A stretch of DNA of 64,000 nucleotides from Pochonia chlamydosporia 170 (GCF_001653235.2 NC_035792.1:4030001-4094000); one strand, 5' to 3'; shown: positions 10,269 to 23,072, numbered from the stretch's first letter. Notes: generated by a model not told the origin, from the letters alone. Program-made: numbers and translations.

Positions 10269-12859
10269 TCAAACATGAGTGGCACCACGGTACTCCGTAG
10301 ACTCCTTAAGGGGATCATATGAACTGGTTGGTCTCTCGGAGCTGCTGTGTGCAGTCCTAGTGCCTCCGCGTCGGTGCAGCTCGTATGGCGATTCCGATCG
10401 ACCCTGTTGATCTTGCTGCCGGCTGTCATGGTCGCCCTTACGACTCGCACTGCCCCAGCTGTTTCCAGGTGTCATTGGAAGGTCAACTGGTTCATAAGAT
10501 TGCTTTTTCTTAAACGACAGAAAGGTACCGGCTCGCTTGAGGCTCTCTCCATTACCGCCAATATGTGTAAGGACAAGAACAGTCGTATAAACAATGAATA
10601 TGGTAAGTAATACCCAGGGAGTGGAAATGTATCGCCAGCACAGATCTTCTGAGCCTGTTTGGAATTCTTCGTCTTCGTCCTTTGGCGAGGTGAACCAGAG
10701 AAGGGAGATGAGGCCCGTTCCAAGGGCCAGAATGATGAGGATGATGAGACGTATGATTGGCCATGGTTTCCACCGCGTCGTACGGGATATCACTGACATG
10801 ATGGCCATGAGGAGGAGGCAGCACCCTGCGGCGATGTATCCATACGCAAACTGGGAAAGGGACGGATTAGCCGCTGAGCAATATTTCGCCGTTACCAACA
10901 GCGAATGCTCCCACCAGAGAAGAAGACATATTGATGTACTTACCACGAGTCGATAGCGTCGCCACGTCTTGGTTGTTACCTTGTTTTGAAGCATTCCCGC
11001 ATTGACGTTACCAGTGTTCTGCGTAATATTCTGCGTTGGCTGAATGATGTCCTTGGCAAGATCGATGCCAAACACCTGGAACAGGTTGTTTATCAAGGAC
11101 GTTAGAATACTATTATAGGACAGTAAAAAGGTGATGGCAGGGTCTTGATTGCTGTCGGAAACGGTGGTCTCATCTTCTGTCTGGGCGAGCTTGGCAAGCT
11201 GCGGCCACAGGCTATCCGGCAGAGATGAGATATTTTGGATGGCGAGGTTGACAGTTTGTAAGGTTTGTGGCATTTTCGCAGGGTACAGTGAGAAGTAGTA
11301 GTTGGTTTCGTTCTTGAAGTAGCTGGCAATTTGGGCAGAGGTGAAATTGGCTACGGTTGAGGGATCGTCTGATCCGTCTGAAAAATAGCTCGAGGTCAAT
11401 TTGTTTATCACGTTCATGACTTTTGACCATATAATGTACTGGGTGAAGGCTTGCATGAAGAGGACGAGGGAAAGATGGAAGGGTAGATGTAGCGCCGTCC
11501 AGATGAGTTGTCGTATGGGAGGAAGGTGGAATGAGGAGCGTAGCCAGTCAAAGTAGATCAAGAAGACGAAGTAGATGGTTGCAACGCCGGCTGTAATCAA
11601 TCCGATTGTGAGTGGGTCTATTGTAAGAGTGTTAGTGAACTTTCCATAAGTTGTATGGTTTCCGACGTAGTAGCCTGTTGGCATCTACATACCCCAAGCT
11701 TGTGGTGCCTTAACCATGGTTACCACCTCCTTTGCAATGTTGACAAGGCCGTCTCCGAGTATCATGGCCGTTATCAAGGTGAGTCGCTTCATAAGATGAG
11801 ACTCTGTAAAACTCAACACTGGCCAAACACTGGACGTGATCAAGGTGAAGATTGCCTCAGCCGCGGAGATAAAGTACCACGTCATGAAGACTCGGCTGCT
11901 TTTATTGTCCTCAAAACGGAAGGTGATGCCCAGATATATGAGCATGGTAACAATGTTGACACCGATGCTTACATAAAGCGGTATTCGACATTTCTTGTAT
12001 TTTCTCACATGCCATAAGGTGCTAGCGTACTCAACTGCGAGGACGGCACGAGAAAACATGAGGATGAGAGCTGGGTGGCAAGGTTAGTTGTGTTGGGGTA
12101 CGGGCATACGAACTACGCGGCTTTCATTTCGAAGCCGCTTTCGTTGGTGGAAGAATGAAGGGTAAGGCAAACATACACATTGTTCTCATTGTCTGCGACT
12201 TTTGGTTTGATGGGTCAAAGGTCGGAGCAACGACGGCAAAGCCAACGAGAACGCCAAGCTGAAGGGCTCTCGCCGTACGTTCTTCGGTCATTGTGTTAGT
12301 TACTTGGGGATTGACTGGTTCCATGATACATTTAGCAAGGTGATGGACATACCGAATATACTGTCCGTGACAAAGCGCACATCGTAAGACGCCACAAGAA
12401 ACCAGGTGAGCCACAGGAGGCTTTTGGCATGGGGTTGTTTATCAGCAATGTCTTCTCAACGAAGAGTGTTGTAGCAGGTCATACGTACCAAAAATATCCA
12501 ATGTATGCTTTGAAGCTGTTGTGATTGGTGACTTCTCTGTTCTCGGAGAATACGGTATAATTGGCGGCAAAGAAGAGATCATAAAAGATTTCGAGAAGAG
12601 TTGGCTCTTCATACTGTTTCAGACCAACAGCGTCAGTATGTCAGCCAGCAAAGGGGTCGAATTGTAGCCCAGTCAAAACGATTGAGACAAAATGAAGACG
12701 AAAAAAACGCACTCTCTTAAGCTTGGGAACTCCTTCTTCCCCAGGGCCGCTCTTATCGATGTTGTGGTCAGTGTGAGAGCTAGAATTGTTGTCGGCAACA
12801 GGCGTCTTGAGGAACTTTAGCCTCTCTCGCATGTGGTGATGGTGCTCGTGGCTCGCCAT
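10269..12859 (-). CDS. LtrA-family (low temperature requirement A) multi-pass membrane protein
   Basis: Seven exons on the minus strand: 12859-12713, 12613-12489, 12420-12353, 12281-12177, 12070-11693, 11617-10944, 10850-10269, giving 692 aa. The N-terminus is hydrophilic and His-rich (HEHHHHMRERLKF). Then come the family motifs YEEPTLLEIFYDLFFAANY, LLWLTWFLVASYDVRFV and VLVGFAVVAPTFD, followed by many hydrophobic segments (roughly 10-12). The last 100 residues are a polar tail. Bacterial LtrA gave the family its name; its biochemical role in fungi is not established. The last intron (10851-10943, 93 nt) is a multiple of three without stops, so an unspliced or longer model is possible. I prefer splicing because GTAAGT and CCCAG flank it. 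The first ATG in frame is 12859. Confidence 0.8.
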
Positions 12860-14498
12860 GGTTCGCCGCTGCAGTGAATCAGGCCAGCCTGAAAGCAATT
12901 AGGCGACTCAAGAAAGGCCAGCAGCGAGTTTGTATCGATGGTGTATTGGATGAACCATCCCAACCAAACTCGAGACGAAAAGTCAAAAGTCGGGGTGTTG
13001 GTTTCCGGGATGATCTTATGGAAGCGTCGAAGAGGGCAAGATCCACATTCGGCAGCACTGCCGCAAGTAATCATCATGAACATGTTCGAGGTTGGGCTAG
13101 CGTTGTACAGGGCTCCTGAGCTTGGCAGCCAATTTGCAGTCGTTGTCTGGATTAGCTTCAATTTGAGTCCCGCCAAGATGGAACCGCCGAGCCACACAAA
13201 TGGATGCCAGTAGCTCATGTTGCTGCCGGATGCCGGGCGTTGGGCGACGATGCACTCTCATAGGAAGATGAACGAACGGAGTCCCCGGTCCAATTTGCTC
13301 CTGTTGACGTGCGTGACAGGGCTGATGTGAGATCAATTGATGAGAGATAGATTACTTTCAGGGAATCGAGACGATGATTCCGGCTCGGCCCTACAGGGCG
13401 TTGGTGTGACTGTGCCCCCTTCCAACCATGCAGCGCGCATCTGATCCCCCATTCCTCTCCATTTGGTGGTAATAACTTGTCTCAGCCACCGGAGATTATG
13501 AGCAATCCATTGAGGCTGCAAGGTTGACAACCAGAGATAAATGCCAGAATCATCCAATGGAACTCCAGTCATTTCGTCGCCGGTGACTTTAAGAGGTTGG
13601 GTCATTGGTTTCAAGCATCCGGTATTCAGCCGGAAACTCCTTGCAGTTTCCATCTACTGCATTGTTCCTTCCCCTTGGTCATATTTTCACCATATCATTC
13701 TATGGCCAATCAAGATTAGATTCGCGTGCCAGATGTGGCAACACTGAAGATGCATAAATGAATTACACTGCTGAAATAAACTATGCACAGAACGAGATAC
13801 CCACCGTTTTTACAGCAAAGCATGTCGCTGCCTACCCTGTAGCATGGCATGTCATCGAGTTGACGTGTTGTTGCTCGCTTTCTTTGGCTATAAGCCGTGG
13901 AACCGCACTTGGTATATTTTCGGTGGGTTATTTTATACGTGGAGGCTGTCGAAAAGTGAGAGTGCACGGTGTTTATGAATAAATACCTGTAAATGCTCGT
14001 GAGTCGACACTGTATATGCTATGTGAAAAAGAAGAACTGAGCCCTTGGACCCGACCATTTTGGTGCACTTTACACACTCACTTTATAGACGACGAACCAC
14101 CACAATTAAATGCAATGAGGGCCATGTAAGAATAGTAGACCAAAATATTCATCCTGATACATAAGAGTCTACTTATTCGAATTACAGAATTCGAAAGCCG
14201 TATGCTGCAATGGCAATGTGGCAATGAGGCTGCGTGTAATTTGACCAGACGTGTGAAGCGCCCTGCCCAATGAGAGGTCAACCAGTCCCGGAGCACCAAG
14301 CAAGCCCACTCACCTCAAGCTGACTCCCGTCGCGCTCAACGCGTCTCACGCTCCAATTAATCATGAGCCGCTCGATTGACGCGCCACAGCCACTCCACCC
14401 TTGGTGATTACATGCCAGTGCACAAAGGCTCACTGGAAACATCGCCATATCGATCCTCATCTGCGAGTTGACCCCCCGAGCTCGCCGTTGACTTGGCG
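12860..14498. other. Divergent intergenic region between the LtrA gene and ORC4
   Basis: About 1.6 kb with only short overlapping frames on both strands and no recognisable protein. It holds both promoters. A moderately AT-rich part lies at 13650-14250. Confidence 0.55.
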
Positions 14499-16971
14499 AT
14501 GGATCAAGATGCCACCCCGACGGGCCGAAAGCGATCGCTCGACGACATTGAAAATAACCTAGAACCCGAGACCCCGGCATCCATCAAGAGAAGGAAACTG
14601 GACGATGCGGCTGCAGGTTCACCCTCAACCCCGAAAGCGCTTACAGCCATTGCGTCAGCTATCTCAGGTGTATTTGGATACGGTCGCCAAGTCCAGAAAC
14701 AAGAGCAAGCCCAGAAAGAAGTTAATGGCAATGGGTCTCCTCCGACCACAAATTCAACTGGAGGCAAACTCCCTCCAAGCTCCAACACGAATGGCCACTT
14801 GCCCAAACCAGCTGCTCCGGCACCGATGGGAGCGGTTAGACGTCCTGCCATCAAACTCGCAGCGCTGAAAGGAACAATATGGGACAATGGCGATCTTCCT
14901 CAGACGAAGAAAACGGCGACACCAAAGCGAATGGGCAAGCCAGCTGCCGTTAGCCCTTTGCCGAATCCATCTGTCTACCAACCTAATGGGGTGACGGGAT
15001 CCGCACACAAACCGGACTCTATGGTCGGCAAAGTGCAACCGCCAAAGGGTATTCTCACGCCGACCAAGAAACGTGGCCGACCGCGCAAAAACGTCACCTT
15101 TAACAGGGGTGCTGACGGCGAAGTGTACTTTGAGGACCTACCCAAAACTCCGAGCGCGCGAAAACCGCGAATGACAAAAGAACAAAAAGCACGGGAGCAA
15201 TTTGACGGTATTGTCTGTGAGATATGTTCCAAGCCCGACTCAAAGGCGCCCAACGAGATTATACTTTGCGACAACTGTGATTTTGCCGTTCACCAGCAAT
15301 GCTACGATGTTGCAGAGATTCCGGAGGGCGACTGGCTGTGCAAATCTTGTTCGCAAGAAGATGTATTAAAGACTCCAAGCAAGCCCACCGACGTAGGGTC
15401 CAAAACAGACGAGCCTGTACAACCTGTCGAGGTACCTGATATACCGAATTTGGACCAGCACTTGCGCGGGTTTCAGCGCGTTCTCCTGGACCGATGCACG
15501 GGACGGCGGCGGATACGAATATTTGATCAAGAGGAGCCATATGAGAAGGCTAGACAGCTTGTTGAACAAACTATTGTAGCCGGAGAGGGTAACTCGATGC
15601 TCGTCATTGGACCCAGAGGCTGTGGCAAGACTACGGTAAGACTAGGTTGTGGCACCCGATTGTGGGAAGTGTGCTGACGGTGCAATTGGCAGTTGGTTGA
15701 AAACATTATAGTCGACCTATCAAAGGAGCATCGGCACGAGTTTCACGTGGTGCGGCTTAATGGATTCATTCACACTGATGATAAGCTGGCCCTCAAGGAA
15801 ATCTGGAGGCAACTTGGAAAGGAGATGGAGGTGGAGGATGATGTTTTGAATCGGGTAAGTTGAGCATATGCGCAAAAATCTCGGGTTTGCTAACGTGGTG
15901 TCCAGACAAACTACGCAGATACAATGGCATCACTCCTTGCTTTGCTCTCGCACCCTTCCGAAATCATGGGCACAGATGAAGGCATGACATCGCAGTCGGT
16001 GGTGTTTATAATTGACGAATTCGACATGTTTGCAGCTCATCCCCGACAGACATTACTGTACAACCTCTTTGATATTGCACAATCTCGAAAGGCGCCAATT
16101 GCTGTCCTGGGCTGCACCACGCGTCTTGATGTGGTGGAGATGCTTGAGAAGAGAGTCAAGAGTCGATTTAGCCATCGTTATGTGTATCTTGCCCCGCCCA
16201 AGTCGTTGCCCGCATTTTGGCAGATCTGTCGACAGGGCCTCATGATTGACAAACCTGATGTGGAGGATGAAGGCATCGATGTCAACCTCGAGGGTTACAT
16301 TGAGTTCCATAAATACTGGACTCACAAGATAGAGGTGAAGCTAAGTTTCCTTTGCGGATATATATGTGCCAGGGATATGACTAACAGGACCCCAGGAGCT
16401 CTACAAGCAACGACGATTCCAACACCTGCTCCAGTATCACTATTTTACGACAAAATCATGTGCTGCATTCTTTACGGAATGGATACTTCCGCTGTCATCA
16501 CTGTCAGCCAAAGACCTTACGATGAATAGCCCCACGGCGGTGTCACAAGGGACTTCTCTGGCTCCTCCAGACTCGCGGCTACAGTTATTATCGACATTGT
16601 CGGATCTTGACCTGGGGATGCTCATCGCGGCATCGAGGCTGGACATTGTAGCTCACACAGACACAGTGAACTTTGCCATGGCATACGACGAGTACAGCTC
16701 GTTGGTTGGCAAGCAACGAGTTCAATCATCAACGGCAGGCATGCTGGCTATGGGCGGTGGTGCCAGAGTCTGGAGCCGTGGTGTTGCTGGGATCGCGTGG
16801 GAGAGGCTGATCGCGCTGGGATTGCTGGTGCCGGCTGGAATCGGCGGCAGCAGGTCCCTGGGACATGGAGGACTAGACGGCAAAATGTGGAAAGTTGATG
16901 TTGCCCTGGAGGAGATTCCGACGGCGGTCAAGTTGAATGCCGTGTTGGCGAGGTGGTGTCGGGAGATATGA
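14499..16971 (+). CDS. ORC4: Origin recognition complex subunit 4 with AT-hook and PHD finger
   Basis: Four exons, 14499-15635, 15693-15854, 15906-16334, 16396-16971, encode 767 aa. The first 185 residues are basic and disordered. An AT-hook (KRGRPRK, residues 191-197) is followed by a complete C4HC3 PHD finger: C240, C243, C257, C260, H265, C268, C281, C284. The AAA+ domain follows, with Walker A GPRGCGKTT (371-379, cut by intron 1 right after the Thr pair) and Walker B VVFIIDEFD. A C-terminal winged-helix-like ORC4 region contains LYKQRRFQHLLQYHYF and ends in AVLARWCREI. ORC4 is a core subunit of the nuclear origin-binding complex; AT-hooks are known from fission yeast Orc4. The PHD suggests histone-tail reading at origins (inference). 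The ATG at 14499 is the first in frame. Confidence 0.92.
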
Positions 16972-17262
16972 GACCACGCCAGACTTTTATTGGGTCAATG
17001 TCAATGGTGAGACTTGACGGCTGGCGATGATGATGCTAATGATGGTCAATTGTTTGTGGCTAGAAATATTGTACAACAAGCGTTGTGATTGCATAAGGAG
17101 CATAAAATGGAATAGAACGGTCTGCATTAGCACCTCGAGGATTCATGAATAGAGAAGCAAGTCCGTAATTTACAGTACAGCAACAATGAAGTGAATGAAA
17201 TCCAGCGAAATCAGTAGCTTGGATTGACGCATTTCTCGCACCATTGCAACCGCATCCATCCA

Positions 17263-17514
17263 ATGCTCCGCTCGATTGAATCCACCAAACAACACCTCTT
17301 CACCGCCAATGGCCGAATCATTCACGCCGACTGCCCCAATGGCCGCACACAAAGCCCCGAGCCGGCGCCACTCATCTCTCCGGCTGGCCAGACTCGCAAC
17401 CTCAATGCTCCCTCAGTCGGCAAAAGCGCCGTGGAGGAACTAGTCGCGGAATGCTGGGGGACCGAAGCTCGGGTGGTGGAGGTGCCGGGCAGGCAGGCGG
17501 GCAGTGAGGGCTAA
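17263..17514 (+). CDS. Possible small protein, unknown
   Basis: An 83-codon frame starts with ATG at 17263. Its codons prefer C at the third position over much of its length, as in the real genes of this window. No domain, signal peptide or membrane segment is visible, and I do not recognise the sequence. It lies in the 1.5-kb gap between ORC4 and the DUF7053 gene. It could equally be part of a transcribed leader or chance. Confidence 0.2.
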   Translation: MLRSIESTKQHLFTANGRIIHADCPNGRTQSPEPAPLISPAGQTRNLNAPSVGKSAVEELVAECWGTEARVVEVPGRQAGSEG

Positions 17515-18473
17515 GAATAGGGTCAATCATTAATTAATTGCATGGGACTGTATTATTCGCTGACGGACGGCGCAGCCGGTTGGTTCCAGGGTTTGGATTG
17601 ATGAGATCTGTTCCCTGTCCTTGCATGCGTCGGCTGCGAGATGTGCGTACAGCATTTTACCCTGGCTGGTTGTGCTGGCATGCTGGGACGAACAGGAATA
17701 GATTGCTGGTGAGATCATGACTGTGTTGGGTATGTGCCGATGTGCTGCATGCTGCAGAATCGACAAACGAGAGCGATGGTAACTTTATTGGAGTTGGAAT
17801 AGGTGTACGATGGCTGTGACAGAATGCGCATTTGCAAATACTAGTGGTTCAGCCTGTTCTGGTCAATTGATCGATGGATGTACTGACCAAGTGGACGTCA
17901 CTTGATGCGGCTTGTGGCTGCAACATTTGCTTGTCAAAATACCCATCAAATCCACCTCCACCACTTGAGCAGACGCCAAATGACCACCATCCATCGTGTC
18001 AATCTCGTCCTCTGCTGACGCTCAGCCTCTGACGCCGAGTACACGATTCTAAACTGCTGTCTGGTGCCTTTGCAGTCTGCTCGCGCTAACTGGCCGATAC
18101 GTTTCCTGATGAGCGCAGGGGGTCTGGTGGTGAGACGCTTGACGGATTGGAGAACCAACATCTAAAACACCATCCTCATCCTGATCCTTGCTCACCTTGG
18201 TTTACATACGCACACGTATCCGTCACAAAACGGAGCGGAAAGGGAGAATACAACCCCCCTCCCTCCCATTTGTTTCTCTGTCTTGTAAAACACACTGTAC
18301 AATACATCATCGCCTCACGAATATCCTCCCGAAACGAACAGCACCTGCTTTCCGTGCTACAACATCCTCATCGCCATCTAGTCTCGATTCACATCTTCAC
18401 CACCACAAAATTCAAAGGCCCACCACTTCCTCAACCTCACTCTCCCTCACCAGATGCAAACAACACGCCCAAC
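17515..18473. other. Upstream region of the DUF7053 gene
   Basis: No supported gene. The last 300 nt before 18474 are CT-rich with CCTCAC/CTCTCC runs, as in pyrimidine-rich fungal core promoters and 5' UTRs. A frame running into the gene from 18147 is open but lacks coding character before MSKRTV. Confidence 0.45.
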
Positions 18474-19235
18474 ATGTCCAAACGAACCGTCTTCACAACC
18501 GTCACCCCCCTCCCCCTCGGGCTCACCCGCGACGCAGCAGTCGCCTTCCTCCACGACCACATCCAAATGATTGACCTCAACCCGCTCATCAAGGAACGTC
18601 ACCGCATCCCGCCGCCCAGCCACGCGCCCGACGAGGAACTCGCCTGCGTGTGGTACTCCCTCACCGACAAGGTGTCCTACCTCCCCGGCGGCCTCGCCTC
18701 CAGCGACGTCACCTACACAGCAGCCTTCCACGACCTCACCCGCGGCATCCAGACGCACTGCTATGCGCCCATGGGCGTCGAAACACGCTCCAAGTGGTCC
18801 ATCGGGGGGAACATGCCGGGCGAGCCAGCCGAGCCGATAGAGCTGGGCCTCGGCGCCCCCTCGACGGGACTGTACCTACGGGAGGATGTCGATCTACGGT
18901 GCAACATCTTCATGGCGGGCTTTGTGAAGAAGACGATCAAGAAGAGCCACTCTACGCTTGTGGATCGACTTCACGAGCTGGCAAGGAAACTTGCCAAGAA
19001 CGGGGCATCGACGGGCGTACAGAAGGATAAGATACTGCCTAGTTTTGCGTGGCAGCGTGATAATAACATCCAGGGCCATGGGAGGAACGCCAGCAGTCCG
19101 ACATTGACGAGTGGTGTGAGTCCGTTTCATGATCGGCCGCTGCCGCCTACACCACCTGCTGAGCTGGACGATGCAAAGGTTCTGCCGTCATATCATCCCT
19201 TTGGACAGCAACCACAAGCTGCGGAACTTCAATAA
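18474..19235 (+). CDS. DUF7053 domain protein
   Basis: A single exon of 253 aa starting MSKRTVFTTVTPLPLG. Nearly the first 180 residues match the fungal DUF7053 pattern as I remember it: FLHDHIQMIDLNPLIKERH, WYSLTDKVSYLPGG, VTYTAAFHDL, GIQTHCYAP, GLYLREDVDLRCNIFM and FVKKTIKKSHSTLVDRL. The fold is probably a START/SRPBCC-like lipid-binding type, but that is inference. The tail from about residue 195 is Pro/Ser-rich and disordered. No signal peptide or membrane segment is seen, so a cytosolic location is likely. The upstream frame is open to 18147, but the ATG at 18474 matches the start of the conserved domain. Biological role is unknown. Confidence 0.85.
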   Translation: MSKRTVFTTVTPLPLGLTRDAAVAFLHDHIQMIDLNPLIKERHRIPPPSHAPDEELACVWYSLTDKVSYLPGGLASSDVTYTAAFHDLTRGIQTHCYAPMGVETRSKWSIGGNMPGEPAEPIELGLGAPSTGLYLREDVDLRCNIFMAGFVKKTIKKSHSTLVDRLHELARKLAKNGASTGVQKDKILPSFAWQRDNNIQGHGRNASSPTLTSGVSPFHDRPLPPTPPAELDDAKVLPSYHPFGQQPQAAELQ

Positions 19236-19684
19236 CACACATCTCCATATTGCATCAGTCACCGAGAGACATGTCCGGAAAGCATTCACGAATTTCATTA
19301 ATGAGCAGGCGTCGAGCATCATATACCACAACATAAGTTAGAACCTCAGAATACATGAATTACTCCATTTGTATTTACGACCTAGGAGAACTATCAAGCA
19401 CTCTTTACTCGCAAACACCCCTTCCCACACCCAATATGCAATGCCACAAGAAAATTAAAAAGGACACCAATCCAATAAACTCCAGTCGACGAGTCTGCGT
19501 GCGTTTTTCTCATTCCCAAGTCGCCGCGTCATCCAGTCAACCTAAACACCCCACCAAATTATATATCCGATGTTCTTTGAGAATCCAAAATATAGCATAT
19601 CCATCTAGCATGGCAAAATGTGGGTTTCACCCCTCCAGGGCGACATTAATTATTTTTGCCATTCGACTTTCAGCGTCGACCGCC
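19236..19684. other. Convergent 3' region between the DUF7053 and GPI-protein genes
   Basis: About 450 nt of shared downstream sequence, A-rich on the plus strand. No gene seen; presumably the 3' UTRs and polyadenylation sites of both neighbours. Confidence 0.5.
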
Positions 19685-20289
19685 TTACAAGGCAAGAGCA
19701 CCGACAACACCAGCAGCAGCCATGGCGAAACCATACGCAGCAGAGCGACCCTCAGCGCCGGCGGTAACAACACCAGTGGGCTTCACGGGAGGAGGCTGAG
19801 GAGCGTTGGTGGTCTTGACGGGGGGAGGGTTAGGAGGAGGAACCTCCTTGGTAGGATAGGGCTTCTTGTGCGTCTACTCAGAGTCAGTAACATACCACGA
19901 TAATCAAAACACGCATTTCATACCTCAGTGATGGTGCAAGGGCAGTCAGTGATGGTGAGGGTAGTAGGCTCAGTGACAGTATACGTCTTTGTGCCGATGC
20001 AGACAGTCGTCGGGACAGGGCAGTAGGTGGTATACCGGCTGACGACCTTGGTGGTCGTCACCTCATGAGGCTTGCTCTTGCTCGAGACCATGGATCTCAT
20101 GGACACCACGGACGAAGGAGGAGGAGGGGGACGCGAGCTGACGCCAGAGCTGCGCGGAGGAGGAGGAGCAGAGCTCACGGCCGGAGCGGACGACGCAGGT
20201 CGGGCAGAGCTCATGGGAGGTCTGGACGAGGACTGTCCAAAGACGGAGCCCACGAGGGCGGCGGCAACGATGAAAGCCTTGGTCTGCAT
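19685..20289 (-). CDS. GPI-anchored Ser/Pro-rich cell wall protein (CCG-6-like)
   Basis: Two exons, 20289-19924 and 19873-19685 (50-nt intron), give 184 aa. The N-terminus [19 protein letters not shown] is a clear signal peptide. A Ser/Pro stretch follows ([20 protein letters not shown]). Next comes a small Cys-containing module, [19 protein letters not shown] and [12 protein letters not shown], typical of fungal GPI wall proteins related to clock-controlled protein 6 of Neurospora. A Pro-rich linker follows, and the C-terminus [15 protein letters not shown] is a hydrophobic GPI-attachment signal with small residues (AGAEG/GRSAA) before it. It is expected to be cross-linked or anchored at the outer membrane face and in the wall. 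The upstream side has a (GT)n run at about 20321-20331. Confidence 0.85.
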
Positions 20290-23072
20290 GTTTGCTAGTA
20301 GCGACTGTTGTGTTTTGTGTGTGTGTGTGTAGTTTGTAGCGAGTGTCAGGAACGAGAGGCTTGATGAAGAAACTAAGACGAGAGTAAGAGAAGAAAAGTC
20401 CTGCTTTTATGTCTGCAGTTCCGGCCATGTTTACTTGGACCCAAACAAAATGAAAACAGTCATCAACCCCAAAAACAAGCAAGACATGTTTGTGTGTCCA
20501 GCCGTAGTGATCGACAGGCACCGCCGAAAACATGTTTACTAGAGTTTCTCGTTCCTGGCTTGGCATGGTGCAAGAAACAACATACGACTCTTTCCGGTTG
20601 AGACTTGAGACATGGGCCACTTACACGCAATTTTTGGGCGACAGTACGCCCGGCAACCCGTCAATTCCATGCCTTTGTGCGATCAGGACCTAGTGTACTT
20701 TCATCCAATGAGAGGATGAGACGGCCTAGAACTTCGGCCGCGGGAATGAAAAACAAACGGGCTCGGCGGCGTGGTTAGACAGTCGACATTCCAGATGCAT
20801 TCCTCGAGTGGAACGGTTCCTTGTGCCTGGGCCGGGCAACCAGACTTTTGCATTCCTTGAAAGGGGCATGGGCCGTTGGTGTTTGGGGATGCAGAAATTG
20901 AGAGAAAACAATAGAATGAAGAAGTGGTTATGCAAAATGATAGGGATGAGATATGTGGTTGTATTTCACCTGTTTGCTATTTGACCGTTGTGATATTTTG
21001 ATGTGCACGTTTTACTTGTGTGTATAAGTACTCAAGTGCCAAGTGAGTCGGGGGTCAAAAGCACACATACTTACACAGTAAAAATGACCAGGCTGGCCAA
21101 GTTAGTCATGTCAAGCACGTACACACATAATTACTTATTTAAAGGTCCGAAAACAGGTGAGAGAGCACCTCAGTAGTTACAGAGTAAATAATACATCGTC
21201 TGGTTGCATGTGGTTCCCGAGGCTCAGCTGAAACTCTTCAGCCCACCAAATTACATGCTGTACCTCGCCGAGTCCTCATCACTGTCTGAGACAATCGACA
21301 CTCTTTAGCACATTCATCCTGTCCAGGTCGAAAACGTCTAATCTCATCTGCTTTTGAAGAAATTCCACTACTGGCGAACCTGACAACGGCCCAGGGCCGC
21401 CCGTCTAGTTTCCATTGATGCATCTGCTAAATCTATGTATCGGATCGGCCTCCACGCACCGCCTTCTGCCAAGCATAGCATAGCATGCTGGTAGACCCTG
21501 AGTCTTGATATTGTACCTATTTATTTACATACATGTCTGGTTTCTATGTCCAGTGTCCGGTGTCCGGTATCCGGTGCACGGTCTGGTGTGTGGAGTACGT
21601 GCAATGCAACGCAATCCAAGCCTTGTTTGATTGCCTCTCTGCCTCAATTGCCTGAATTGCTGGTGGCGCCGCGGGGAAGAGGAAACCGACCAGCTCGGCT
21701 TTCGGGTCATCGCCAAAGAACAAGGCACAACCACTAAAGGCAAAATGAATGGCTGGCTGACCGTTTCGTGTTGCGCCCTCCGCTACCGAAGCCTTCTCCG
21801 ACCACCCTGTCCAGTCCAGTCCGCCACTCATGTGCTCTCCCCCCCTTCTATCCGACAGTTGCGCTGAACCGATATTGATGCGAAAAGGGTCTGGTTGTTG
21901 ATGGCTTGCGGGCTGGCAAAGCTAGCCTCGAGTTGCGTTTCCTAATTGCTTTGGCCTGGCCGTTCTCTTCCTTGACGGCGACCGCCAGAACCGCCACCGC
22001 AGCTTCGCTCCAGTCTACGGAGCATGTCTGGTTCAGTCTCCACCGCTCAAGCCAAGTTGTGCTGTTTGTGTCTGGTCTACTGCGTACCGTGCTGTGCTGT
22101 GCTGTACCGCGATGTGATGTCCGCCCTTCGCAACCTTGTCGAGTTTTCTATCAAATCTTCTGCCCAGGCGGCAAACAACTGAACGGTTAGGACTGACCAC
22201 TCGCACCAGACGCAACAGACCTCACCCACGCGGAAAACCTAGAATGGACCCCCAACCAGTAAGGTAAATACATCAAATGTCTCTGGTCTCACTGTGGCCA
22301 CAAATGGCCCGACGCCTCGCAAGGCAATATCAGCGCATGCCATCCCTTTGTTGTACCAGACCTTTTGTCCCCCAAAAGGCGAAGTAGCCCTTCTATGCTC
22401 GTTTTCCCTTAACGCCGTCTTCATTTCCAATCAAGACAAAGACATAGCTAACAAGGCGACCAGGACCCGTCCAGGCCGTCGCCACAAAATGCCTGTAAAA
22501 ATGGAAAGGAAAAAAAAAGGAACTTGCAACAAAAAGGCAAGAATCAGGGCCGCAATGGTAAGCGCAATGCAGCCAACTCTATACAAGAGGCACCATCATG
22601 CCAAGTACCTATGGTACTCATAGACAATGTATTGCCACCGGACGCTGCAGCTAGCTGCTTGTCCTTGCACCAGACGTGCCAGAAGACGAGACCCGCAAAT
22701 GCGACTTGCTGGTGGTATTGTAATGGAGGTAACAAAAATGAGGGGACGAACGGAGAAAGAAAAATAAGAGAATAGTATGTAATTCCGAAAATGACGCAAA
22801 AACACCGATTGATGCAGAGGTATAACTTCTCGAATCTAGAACATCTCGTGATAAAAAAAAATGACCATGTGAAAGCGAAAATGGCAGCCGCACTCGTGAA
22901 TGGTGGAAAATGCTGGTTTGCCGACGCAAGCGTATAACGAAACTTTATCGAGCCGCCATGACTCGCGACTGACCCAACTCAAAGCAGCAGCAGCCCTGAA
23001 AGTTTGCCGACCGCCTCAAGTTCCCAACAGCTTGCACAGCCAATCTGCTGAGCCCAGTGAGGAAACTTTGAC
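20290..23072. other. Intergenic, GPI-protein promoter to flbA 3' end
   Basis: About 2.8 kb without a supported gene. Short frames on both strands have no family resemblance. It contains small direct repeats: GT repeats near 20321-20331, GTCCGGT repeats around 21551-21570 and GCTGT repeats around 22092-22106. It should hold the GPI-protein promoter and the flbA 3' UTR. Confidence 0.5.
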
